Positions 48,632 through 59,939 of a stretch of DNA of 64,000 bases are shown here, one piece after another; positions within the stretch are counted from its first letter, which is position 1, and every line of letters begins with the position of its first letter. Source of the DNA: Galeopsis tetrahit (taxonomy: Eukaryota; Streptophyta; Magnoliopsida; Lamiales; Lamiaceae); assembly GCA_963675135.1 (NCBI GenBank), contig OY776129.1, forward strand, positions 73,625,348 to 73,689,347, given 5' to 3'. The notes beneath the pieces are model-generated. The model did no database searches. It had not been told where the DNA came from and saw nothing but the letters and a program-made list of their open reading frames with translations. The position numbers and the translations under genes are program-made.

Positions 48632-50139
48632 AATTTCAAATGAAAAAGCCCAACTCAACTCGCTCTTGAGCCCCTACTCTGTGGCCCATTAAAGAGGCAA
48701 GAAAAACGTTTATACTATCCGCTTTGATATTTTGACTTATTTAGACTTGAGAAAACGACAGCCAAAAACCACCTGAAACACCAAAATTATGGTGACGGAG
48801 CAGTCAGTAATGGCGGTGATACGGGCGGCGCGGCCTCTATTCTTTAAGGACCACGATAAAGTGGCATTCGCCGTACACGCCGCCATTAGCGCCGCCGGCT
48901 ATGTGTTACATGCTACCGGCATTCGCACCTTAGATGGCAATTTATTTTCTATCTCCACCTCAGGTAATTTACCAACCTATGATCCAACGGATAAACAATT
49001 TTTCGACTTCATGAAAGCGTTTATTCTCATTTCCCATGATTTTGTGTAATTAAATACGAACTGATGTATGTCAATTGTGTATAATTGAGTCTCTACATCT
49101 TTTATTAGAGTGTTATTTTCGTGATCCTTATATATGAATTTTTTTTCTGGTATATGGTTTTGAATTTGTGTAGATGAAGTTGGGATTCACGGTTGGAACT
49201 TCCTGTTTGACACTTATACGTTTGTATACTCGAATCCTGAAAAGGGTTCCAAAATAGTTATAGTGAAGGCTCGTGTTATGATGAGTGTTCTATTGATTGT
49301 TGATGTTCAAATGGATGATGTGTTTCTGCAACTTGTACTCAAGTAAGTTAAACAAATAAATAAATGGTATTCAAGCTTAATGGCTGCTTCTGTATAAATG
49401 TGCTTGACTAACTTTTGTTTGGCTTAATAGTACTGCGGAGTATGTAGAGACTGGAGGGAGGACTTATGCTTCGCATTACAAGAATTTTGGGAGACTGGTG
49501 GAGAAAGTTAATGAGGAAATTTTAGATAAATTGGATGGTATTGGTGCTCCAGTTGCTGAATTATCAAATCGACCTTCAAGGTAAGCTCATTGTTATTAGT
49601 TTGGTAATCACTCTTCGCTTTATGTGATTATGCATGCTTTGTTAGTCCTATATTGTACCTGTATCTCCTAAAGAAATTTCTGAATTAGATCTGCCTGGAT
49701 TGTATGGTATCGGTATTTCTGTGCTTTTTACATTGGCTAGACTCATAGTCTCTCAAATTTTTGGTACAAATATTCTGGACCTCTATTAGTCTTATCAAGT
49801 TTTGTTATATATTCTTGATGATCAGGGAGGTGTTTGAGTCATGTGGTAGTCGTTTTTTTTTTTTTAAATTGAAATTATCTTAATTTAGCTAAAGTTTATT
49901 TAAAATGTGCTGATTGAATGTTTGCGTAAAATTTGAACTCTTAAGAAGTTGGTCCTTGTTATAAGTTATATTTCCATCATTAGCTAGATATGGTTGAATC
50001 TCACTGTTATTTTATTGATATTGCTTTATGTAATTCTATTGATCTAAGTTTCCTGAATGGTTTTTTTTTTTTTTTCCAATCATTTTGTTTGTTTCTTAAT
50101 TTGCTTTGCCATATGATTCATAGTCCGGAGACACGGGCA

Positions 50140-50220
50140 AGCGATGAGACACGTGTAAGCGATGAGATACATGTAAGTGATGAGACACATGTAAGCGATG
50201 AGACAAATGTAAGCGATGAG
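50140..50220 (+). repeat. 18-bp coding tandem repeat in PI31 copy B exon 4
   Basis: About four and a half copies of AGCGATGAGACACATGTA encode repeated SDET(H/R/N)V hexapeptides. Copies A and C have a single related segment (ARVRKDGDR and THLREDRDR), so the expansion is specific to copy B. Confidence 0.88.
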
Positions 50221-50703
50221 TCAGAAGACGGAGATAGTCCAAGGACGCGATTTGGTCAACCAGAAGTTCCTTATATTTCTCCTTATCCAGGGTAATGAAT
50301 CTAATGGCAGCTTTCTTGACATTCCATCGATTTTTTATCTTTTTTTGTGGTACAATAGTTGGTTCTCTGTTTGGTTATAGGTCAAGGATGGGATTTGATG
50401 ACCCAGACAACTGCTGTGTTTCTCCGCATTCAGGGTAAGTTTCTCTTTGACAATCTTTCCAAGAAGATCAAGACATCTTTTACTGTTTTTTTTTTTTTGT
50501 TCAGCTCAATTGCTTTCTTTTTTCTTATTTTGTAAGAACTAACTGGTTCACTTTTTTTATTTCGTGTATAATAGATATAATAAGAGTTTTTGAATCTATG
50601 TACCTGGCTATACTCTGGAATGCGCTTTTGTTGGACCTACTTTCAACAATTATGTCAAGTTATAAATTTTAAATTGTGACCACTTACGAGACTCCAGCAC
50701 ATC

Positions 50704-51163
50704 TAGAGCCCGTTAAGCTTATTATAAACATCTTATAAGCTCTAATATCTTTTAAGTTGTTTTAAAAAGCTTATAAGATGTAATTTTTAAGTAGCTTTTA
50801 AGTTGTTAAAGTGTTTGACTCATAAAACTTATAAGCTCTTTGATAATTTGAGATATACATTTTTTTTTTAATTTTATAAAATAATTATATTTTTATTTTT
50901 TATGTTGGGTGGGTGTGTGATTTTTGTTTTTAAAAAGTAATTTGAAAAAAAAAAAATCTAATGGAGTACTATTTTCGTGTAACTAAAAGATTTTAGAAAA
51001 ATAAGTTTTGGGATATTTTGGAGTATATTTTATGATCTTATTTATAAGCTGTTAAACTTTTTTTTTTAAAAATTATTGCCACACTTTTAGAGAGCATGCA
51101 ATCTCAAAACAACTTATAAGCTGGTTTAAGGAGCTTATAAGCTCAGACAAACGGGGTTCATAA
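50704..51163. mobile_element. hAT-like MITE in a PI31 copy B intron
   Basis: An insert absent from the matching intron of copy A starts GAGCCCGTTAAGCTTATTAT and ends GACAAACGGGGTTC. Both sides are rich in CTTATAAGCT palindromes. The ends look like the GAGCCCGTTTG type of plant hAT MITE. No clean duplication was found. Confidence 0.55.
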
Positions 51164-52551
51164 GTGTGTTTGGCTAAGTTTTCTAGCTTAGTTGTGAATA
51201 TAAGGGGTCATTTTAGTTTTTAATTAACCTTATTATCTCTTGGTGACATGTAGATATGTTGTTCCTCCAATACATGGTTCTGGTGGAAGTGACCTCTTTC
51301 CTGGGCCTGGAGCTGGAATGTATCCTTCCAGGTTTCACATTTTACTGCAACTTTGCTAAATGGGGGACCTCATCCTCATAAGTTTTTTTTTATCCGTGTT
51401 TTACTGATTGCTGAAATCATTTATACTTTTTTTCGTAGGGGTAATTTTGGTGGTGGAGGGCGTGGAGGCATGCTAGTTGGTATGTATTTAATGTCGCCAT
51501 CATGAACATGACCGATTAAGAAACAAGAAATCAATGAATTATCTAAATTCCGTCTCATTTGCTTGCAGGCCCCAATGATCCAATGTTCTTAGGAGGTAGA
51601 AGTAGAACTCATGAAACTGGAAAGCCTGAAGTTCCATCGTGAGTTTATCCCCTCTCCTCTGTTATTTGCATGCACTTATTTATTTGTCTTTATATCCAAC
51701 AACGGATCTAGGGGGGCTGCTCCCCCCACCCCCAAAATAAATCCTGGATCCGCCACTGCGTATATAAATGACCGATCTGTATTTCCCTTGATTATGCAGG
51801 GGTGTGCCCTCTGGTGCCCGCTTTGATCCATTTGGACCTCCTGATGTACCTGGTTTCGAGCCAGATCATTTTGGCAGGTATTTTATCCTGCACTGTCTAG
51901 TAATGCTCGTGCATGACTAGGTCTTATATTAGGGTACTTGTGTATATAGCATTGCTTATATGCATGCTATATTCATATCTTTATGCATAATACGTTATAT
52001 ATGATGTTCAGAAACCCACCTACGTGGCGGAGGGATGCTTCCAGACTTGGAGCGCTTTCACAACGGCTCAAATTTTATATAGGCCGCATTTCTGACTCGC
52101 AAACATTAGAGAAAACCTTATGTTGACCAACTGCTCAAGTATTTATTTGTTTTCGGTTGTAGTATATTCAAAACTTGCAGGATTGCGTAGAAATTATAAA
52201 TATTTACAAAATAGATATCATTAATTTTGTGTAATATTCAGTTATTAGGTCTGTTTAATTAAATATTCAGTTAATATATTTTATATATATAATACAATAT
52301 GTGATTTTTGGGTTTATGACCCTATCTGAATCATATTTTAAACCAAAATAAGGTCTAAATACTAAAGTGGAGCTCCGTCTTATACATGAGACTGTCTCAC
52401 ACAATATTCCTTCTATATTATATATACATATAACATCATAGACATGCATAAAATGACATGAATCTGAGGCAAGAATAAAATAAGTTTCCTGCACGGTTTT
52501 TCTGCGGTCATTATATTTGTTTCTCAATTTGCTTTGCCATATGATTCGTAG

Positions 52552-53626
52552 TTCTGAGACACATTTAAGAGAAGACAGAGATAGGCCAAGGATTGGACTT
52601 GGTGAATCAGACGTTCCTAATGTTTCTCCATCTTCAAGGTAATTAATCTGATGGCAACTTGTTTTGACATTCTATCCATTTTTATCTTGTTGTGGTACAA
52701 TAGTCGGTTCTCTGTTTGATTATAGGCCAAGGATATGTTTCTCCATAATCAGGGTAACTTTTCTCTTTGACAATCTTGCCAAGAAGATATAGACATCTTT
52801 TACTGTGTTTTATATTTTATTTTTCTTATTTTGTGTATTATAGATATATATATGAGAGTTTTTGCATCTATATGTGCCTGGCTATGCTCTTTGGTTGGAC
52901 CTAGCACTTTGGACAATAATGTCAAGTTTAAAATTTGAAAATGTGACTACATACGAAACTCTAGTCGTGTTTGGTTAAACTTTCTAGCTTATATGTGAGT
53001 TTTTAATTAACCTATTATCTCTTGGTGACATGTAGATCTGTTGTTCCTCCGATAAATGGTTCTGGTGACAGCGACCTCTTTCCTGGGCCTGGAGCTGGAA
53101 TGTATCCTTCCGGCTGGAATTATGGTGGTGGGGAGCCTGGAGGCAATCTAATTGGTATGTATTTATCATGTAAAGCCTGCATCATGACTGATTGAGAAAC
53201 AACAAATTAACTAATTATCTCATTTTCTTGCAGGCCCGAATGATCCAATGTTCTTTGGAGATACAACTGATGAACCTGAAAGTCGATCGTGAGTTGTCCC
53301 CTCTCCTATGTTATCCGTCCACACTTGTTTATATCGATGGTCAATCTTTCGAAAGACTCATCATGTTTATCATTTGATGATGCAGGTTTGTCCCCCCTGG
53401 TGCAAACTTTGATCCATATGGACCTCCTGATGTGGCTGGTTTCGACCCAGATTATTTTGGCAGGTATTTTATTCTACGTTGTCTACTAATTTACGTGTTC
53501 TTGTTTATTTATATGTATACTGTTGAGTATAATACGTAATATATGATGTTCAGAGGTCCACCTTCACCTGGCGGAGGGATGCATCCGGACTTGGAGCACT
53601 TTTACAACGGCAGAGATTTTATATAG
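52552..53626 (+). pseudogene. PI31-like copy C, lacking exons 1-3
   Basis: Homology to copies A and B resumes near 52480 in the intron before exon 4. Exons 52552-52638, 53036-53154, 53234-53288, 53386-53463 and 53554-53626 are in phase and encode SSETHLREDRDR, SVVPPINGSGDSDLFPGPGA, GPNDPMFFGD, GANFDPYGPPDVAGFDPDYF and the normal end HPDLEHFYNGRDFI. A sixth exon-like piece near 52725-52752 is deleted internally by 26 bases; skipping it keeps the frame. The exons equivalent to B 6 and 7 are joined without an intron. With no promoter-proximal exons it is either a pseudogene or a set of alternative 3' exons for copy B. Confidence 0.75.
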
Positions 53627-54557
53627 GCCGTATTTTGGACTTGCGAGAAAACCTTTTGTCTGACCAACTGCTAGATTGTTTGTTTGTTTATTGTCTGTTC
53701 TGTTGTAGCATGATCAAAATTTGCAGGATTGCGTATTTGTAGCAATGAAACAGGAGTAAATGAGCGTGTTTTCGTGGATGTGATTTGCCGAATTTTGCTA
53801 TACCTCAAACGGGGAGGCAATGGACGAATCTGTTGTTGTACAACAAATTTCACTTGTCTTGGAATCAATTTTTATTAGACTTGTCTTGGATTCACCGAAT
53901 GTGTTTAAGATTTATGCACATGATCATCTACTTTGGTAATATTATACTCCATGTAATAGAGGATCCAAATTGATATTTTTTATGCTGTGAAAATAGATTT
54001 TTTGTGGTATATTAGTACTTGATATTAATATGTTTTTATTTTGATATTAATAATTATTATTAGGCGTCTACTTTTTTGGTGTATAATTTACAAAATCCGT
54101 TTGCAGCCGGATCAAAAGAAAGTTCTAATATTAAATTATAAACCAAAAAGTAGACAAAATCAAGGTTGGGGTTTGCTCTGAATATTGTATAACACCTCCA
54201 TTCAATCAATATTTGACTTGTATACATATTTTTTTTATTATTATTATTGTTTTTGAATTTTATTTAAAGTAATACAGTACATAATGAAGAAGTTTCCGAA
54301 GCCGTGTTAGAATTGAAGTTGCTTCTTCCAGGCAAAAATAGAGTTGCTTCTGTCTGTACCTTTCTTCTAGAAAAGAGGTGGCTTTCTAGATTTTAAACAC
54401 AAGAGTCAACCACCCCAACAGAGTCACGTTACATCCAAAATTAGTATTTTTTCGCAGGTAATATATAAATCATTTCACATGACCTCCAACACAAACGCAT
54501 CATCAAATTTCAGAAAATTTATTACATTTAAATTAAAAAAAAAAGGATTTGTGTAGG
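53627..54557. other. Intergenic stretch
   Basis: PI31 copy C 3' flank, then AT-rich sequence up to the cysteine-rich peptide gene. Nothing further recognised. Confidence 0.5.
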
Positions 54558-54874
54558 ATGCATAAGTTGTTGATGCTGCTTTTGTTTGTAGTATTTTTAT
54601 TATCAATTCAAGAAACAAGCAAAACTGATGCTCGGCCACTTCCCTTCCAATATCATCAAAGTAAGCCAAATTTGAGAATCTTGTGTAATAAAATCATATT
54701 GTTTCTAATAAAAATGTTGATTAATTATGATGAATAGGTTCTTTTGCAACACTTGGGGTAATTTGTAAGTGCTGTGATGGAGATTCTGGTGGAAAACAGG
54801 AACCATGTAAAGCTTCATGGGAGGGATCTTGTTCCAAACTTCAGTGCCTGCCATGGAAAGGAGGATTAAACTGA
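54558..54874 (+). CDS. Small secreted cysteine-rich peptide
   Basis: Two exons, 54558-54660 and 54738-54874, give 79 residues. Both junctions fit GT-AG and phase. The first 21-25 residues (MHKLLMLLLFVVFLLSIQET) form a signal peptide. The mature part, mostly from exon 2, has six cysteines in the pattern C-K-C-C, then PCKASW, GSCSKLQCLPW, with a GG-rich loop. This compact CKCC..C..C..C layout resembles uncharacterised plant secreted peptides; I cannot place it in the EPF, RALF or defensin families with confidence. The role may be signalling or defence in the apoplast, which is inference only. Confidence 0.7.
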
Positions 54875-57824
54875 CATTTCGAATTTATTGGAGTGATGTG
54901 ACGTCACTTACTGGATTTTATGTACATATTTTTATTGTACTGACGTCACTTCTCTATAATTCATACGTGTGAGTTTATCCTGTAACAGTGTTTTTAGTTT
55001 ACTCTTGAATTATAGAGGAGGGTGTATATTTTGAAGGAATTTTTTGCACTGCCTCAAGATTTTAAGTTCGGTTAAAGATTTATTTTTATTATACTGAATT
55101 ATTTGACCAAAAATAAAAAATTAACTGTAGTTAAAGAAAATACATATCTCTTTTCTAGTTCAGTACACCAATTCACACCATAACAAGAAGTATAAATCTT
55201 TATTGTGAATACTAGCTCCTTTACTATTAATAATTTTACATTAATTACTTCAAACATTTATTTAAGTTGATTAATTTAATTCAATTCAATTGTAGTCATA
55301 CTTTTTTAATATTATAAATGTTCAATATGTCTCCTATCAAACTTATTTATAAGTTACAGAAATAATATGTACTTTTTTATAAAAGTGTAATTTAATGTAC
55401 AAATTTTCTTATAAAATTTGGAAATAATTAAACGTGTAGCTCAAATTTAAAAAAAAAAAAAAAGAAAAAGAAAAAGGAAAGGAAACAGACATAAAATTTA
55501 AATTAAAAATGAGAAAAATACGGTGATGATGTGAGAAAAGATATTATGTGTGGGTGGATATTGTTGAGACGGATTTCTCCTACATGGGCTTATATAAAAT
55601 TTGGGCCCTAAGCCCATAAAAATGGGATCCACTAAAAAATAGTACAGTAAAAAATACGTAAAAAGATAGGGTTTGGGGGACACGTGGCAAACCAGTGTAT
55701 ACACACGTCACCATGCGGCGACTCTCGTGGTTTCATTGCTCGTCTTATTCGCCACCCTTCACTATAATTCATTTTCTATTCTATTCCAGCTATTACAGAT
55801 AATGTATTGTTTTAGAGAGATATATATAAAAGAATTTGTTTTTATTTGTGTCATGAATCTCAATGATGTGTGTAATTAAATACTATATCCAAACATACAA
55901 CTTTTGGACCACAATCGTATACCATTAATGGACTAAGAGAGAGTAAAGTTGAGTTATATGTAATTAATTTATTTCTTCAGTATATAGAAACAATTGATTT
56001 TATTTTTTTATAAGTGCTTGGATATAATTCTAAATTGTGGAGAGTATATTTTTGCTATGAATGCTCACTCCAAAAAATAAAGCTTATATAACTTCTTAAA
56101 TAACTATACTCCTTCCATCCCATTTTATTGTCGTTAAGAATATTTCACTTAAATTAGAAAAAATCATTAAATAACAATAAATATTACGTGTAATGTGTTA
56201 TGTCTATTTATTTATATGATCATTTAATTCAAGCTACAAAAGCAAATTAAATACTCCACATTTTTTGTTTTATAACTCTCTCCCCTTTTTTTTTTTTTTA
56301 GTAAGGATATGTATTGACAAGTTTGCTCTTAAGTAATAAATGAGATTTTTACACCACATTTTATAATTTTAGCTCACCAAAAAACGTAAGTTAAAATGAG
56401 GATAAAATTGAGAAAAATTGTAAAAGAAATGTTAAAACATCATTTAATTTTATACAAGAATAGAATGTTAAAGTATCATTTAATATAAAATGGAATTAAA
56501 ATATGACATTACATTTTTCTAAATTAGTTAAATTACAATTACTCCTATTTTGAAATTTTCTTTTCTTTTCTTTTCTTTCCTTTCCTTTCCTAGAAGGACA
56601 AATAAAGTACGTAAAATATTTTGAAATTAAATTTCATAAATTTAGTCAAACACCGCTCGATCTAAATCTGCCATCAGATTATGATATTTGCGTGTAATAA
56701 GTGTATTCACATTGGAAAGCAATTATGGGAATGCAAGGGGCTGCGGTTTCTATGGGCCGGGTTATTAGATTTCAAACACAAATTATGTGATTTTTTGTTG
56801 CAATAACGTTCGCGGTGGAGTTAGAAGTTAAAGACGGTGGGTGTAATTAAAATAATACTTTATATTATTTATTCTTTTATATAGTTTAATTATTATTTAT
56901 TTATTTACATAAAATATGTTTATTTATTTTATTTTTAAATACCCTACCATACCTATTTTATTTTTAACTTTATCTACTTTATTTATAAATAGATAATATT
57001 TCTTAAAATATATGAAAAAATAAATAAGCACACCTTAACACAACGACTTAAAACACTCATGTACAGTTATATAAATTATGAAGTAAATTATGAAGTGAGT
57101 GTATCGAGCGAAACTCATATTTAAATATCCGCAGCCCAAAAAATGGAAATTTAAAAAAGATTGCATTAAAAAAAATTGAGACAAAAACTTAGGTGTAGCT
57201 CTAGTCGGAGCCCCGGAGGCCGGACCACAAATTATTTAACCAGGTTTACATGCATTAACTAATTTGTATAATTTTAATATATGGTGAATATTATCCTCAA
57301 AAAAATATATATAGTGAATATTAAAAACAATTAATAGAACATAAAATAAAATAGAAACACCGAATGTATACATACAAATACAAATAAAATGAAATTAAAG
57401 CAATATTGTATATATAAAGTGAATTGGGTGGGTGGGTGGATCGAATATGATGAACATAAAGCAGCTAGCAGGGTGAAATAAAGAAATAATAATATGGTGA
57501 TAACTACAATGCGTGTGTGTGTCCCGTCCACCTGACCTGATGTACATAGTCAAACAAATTGATAAGTTGGATGCACCATTTTCATTTCAGAAGGATAGAG
57601 ATAGGGATAGGGATAGAGATAGAGATAGGGATGGAACAGACACCAAATTCTGTTTGTTTTGTCCGACAGACAGACAGACAGACACCATGGATAAAATTTA
57701 GGATATAGTTTTACTCATCTGACCCTACCTTCTCCACCGACTCCTCTCTCTTAATTCCTTGATTGATCATTTCATTCTCAACTCATTTCTATTTTGGGAT
57801 TTCAATATGCCTATTATCTTCTTA
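54875..57824. other. AT-rich intergenic region
   Basis: Contains a solo Stowaway-like end (ACTCCTTCCATCCCATTTTA, about 56108), (TTTTC)n/(TTTCC)n near 56560-56590 and GATAGR and GACA repeats at 57594-57684. No supported gene; open frames over the repeats (such as the RD-dipeptide run) are artefacts. Confidence 0.55.
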
Positions 57825-58039
57825 GGGTTAGTTTGGATTGCTGGATGAGATAATGTTGGATAAATTAACTTACCCCTCCCCTATGATTAGTAATCCCACA
57901 TATGCATGATAAATAGTAAAAAATTGACGGGTCTTGCATTAATCCCGGGCCACAATCAATCAAACCAAACGTTTAATTCATTGAAAATAAAAAGGCAATC
58001 AAGTCTAATCCAACCTAATCAAACAAACCAAACAAGGCC
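57825..58039. mobile_element. Tourist-like MITE (TTA duplication)
   Basis: GGGTTAGTTTGGATTG at the left, CCAAACAAGGCC at the right, TTA on both sides. Sister of 25261-25475 with the same length and core. Confidence 0.8.
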
Positions 58040-58108
58040 TTATAATACAATTCTCCACCAAAAATTTATAGATAAGTATTCATTTTTATATGTTCAAATT
58101 AATATATA

Positions 58109-58388
58109 CTTCCTCAATCCCATAATAATTTTCATATGTAGATAAACATATATATTGAAAAGTGTAATAATGAGTAAAGTTTTATAGGTAATTTTATAAA
58201 TCTTTATGTATAAAGTAAATAAATAAATTGATTTTTGTGTATGTGGGTAGAAAATATAATGAAAATTGAAGATATTGTAATTTGTAAGAATGAAGTTTAT
58301 AAAAAAATTCCATTTTAAGGGTGTGAAAATTATTAATTATGAGACATTCTAAAAAAAAAGTGTAAAAATTATTATGGAATAGAAGGAA
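58109..58388. mobile_element. Degenerate Stowaway MITE
   Basis: CTTCCTCAATCCCATAATAA at the left and TTATTATGGAATAGAAGGAA at the right, flanked by TA. Confidence 0.7.
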
Positions 58389-58918
58389 TACATACTTTCA
58401 TAAATAAAATATTTATTTCTCAAAACTTTTTACTTTATTCATTTATTTTATATATAAGCAATCAATATTATATTTACATTTACTTATAAAAAGATTTAAA
58501 AGTTAATTTGACTTCCTTTTAAATCATATTGTGTTAACTTTTCGGAGTATATTAATTTTTGTATGACCACTTTCAAAAAATTAAAAGTTTTTGTACTAAC
58601 TTTTAGTAAGTCTTTCAATATCACATGTGATAATTACCAAAATAAAATAGCAAATCACTGGTTCAAAACTATTGTTAGTATTATCAAACTAAATTATTAA
58701 GTTTTAACACATTTCAGAAAATCAAATTTATCGTAGACAAATAAATTAGCTAGGGTGTAACTGATTGAAGAGAAATAATAGCGATTTTATGTATTGCTAT
58801 TTGCTAATGCTAATTTGATGGTCGTTGGTTGTGGATTTTGCATAGAATCCCATTTATCATTTTATAAAACTATGAAACAAAATTTGTAAAATGTAAATCA
58901 AAATCTTCAATTAATAAA

Positions 58919-59270
58919 GGGTTAATTACAAATTAAATCACCACCTTTCATTGGATTGCAATTTAATCTAAACTTTTGAATAATTGCAAATAAAATCACC
59001 ACCTTTAAATATTGTTGCAATTTAAACTTCTTAATAGTCTCATTTGTGCTCAAATATAACGTGGTTGACTGATGTGACACATTCTTAATGAAATAACATT
59101 GTTTTTTATTTCGATCTAATCTCGAAACGTCAAATTCGGGCACAAATGAGATTGTTTAGAAGTCTAAATTGCAACAATATTGAAAGGTGATGATTTTATT
59201 TGCAATTATTCAAAAGTTTAGATTAAATTGCAATTCAGCGAAAGGTGGTGATTTAATTTGCAATTAACCC
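58919..59270. mobile_element. Foldback MULE-type MITE with 9-bp target duplication
   Basis: The two arms, each about 135-140 bp, are long inverted copies beginning GGGTTAATT(A/G)CAAATTAAAT, separated by a spacer of roughly 75 bp. Flanks carry a perfect 9-bp duplication ATTAATAAA (58910-58918 and 59271-59279). A transcript across it would fold into a long hairpin. Confidence 0.9.
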
Positions 59271-59279
59271 ATTAATAAA

Positions 59280-59939
59280 TTATCTCTCTCTCACCCAAGT
59301 CACAAGTAAATGGAGTACTATAATTAGGCAAAAGAGTGAAAATATGGTTTGGAAGGAAGAAGAAGTGAAAAAGCACCACTAGGGTCCAGGGACTAGGGTA
59401 TTCGTGGCAGTAAAAATCATGGTCGACATCCTCCACGTGGCGCCTCATTTAAGCAACTTTTAGCCATAACAGAAACTGAAAAAACCTCCCGTCGAATTTT
59501 TATTTTAAAAAAATAAAAAAACCTAAACTAAAACAGTAACAAAATTAAATTAAATAATTAGAAGATACACCGAATATTCATATTGTATTACTATAATCTA
59601 TGTATGGATTAAATTCAATTTTCCTCTTTAACGGAAGAGATTCCTCTTTTTCACGCCCCTTTCTTTTAATTTAATCCCTTTTCTCTTCACACACAAGTTG
59701 TATTGTATATATCTGAGACCATTTACGTGTCTTGCCCTGTTACATCTTCCTTTTTTAAAATTTTTTAGCGTTTCTTTAATTTCAACAATTTCCTTTTCAC
59801 ATTTGATTTCGCTTTTTCTTCTGAGGTTTCTGGGATAAGATTCTCGCCTCGGCGGTTACGTTTCTTTTTGACTGTATATATATTAGGATACAAGGGGGTT
59901 CTCTTCTTGTATCAACATTTTAGAGTGAGAGAAACAAAA
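59280..59939. promoter_or_regulatory. Promoter and 5' leader region of the 59940 gene
   Basis: It includes pyrimidine-rich stretches (TTCCTCTTTAAC, CCCTTTTCTCTTCACAC) typical of a plant leader just before the start codon. The exact TATA and start site cannot be fixed. Confidence 0.35.

Larger units (their letters stand above)
48789..52126 (+). pseudogene. PI31-like copy B, frameshifted in the last exon
   Basis: Ten exons: 48789-48963, 49174-49342, 49431-49580, 50124-50291, 50381-50434, 51254-51331, 51439-51479, 51569-51638, 51800-51877 and 52012-52126. Exons 1-9 are in phase and encode the PI31/FP domain (MVTEQSVMAVIRAARPLFFK), an acidic SDETHV repeat, VVPPIHGSGGSDLFPGPGAG and GARFDPFGPPDVPGFEP. 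In exon 10 the bases matching copies A and C are two short (ACCTACGTGGCGG against ACATACACGTGGCAG), so the conserved HPDLE..DFI end is lost. The frame instead runs to TGA at 52124-52126, for 365 residues. It could still yield a protein with an altered tail, or splice past exon 10 into copy C. The first domain is more diverged than in copy A. Confidence 0.75.

Noticed and set aside
57513..57701. Frame with an RD-dipeptide run
   Set aside because: Simple translation of the GATAGR and GACA microsatellites.
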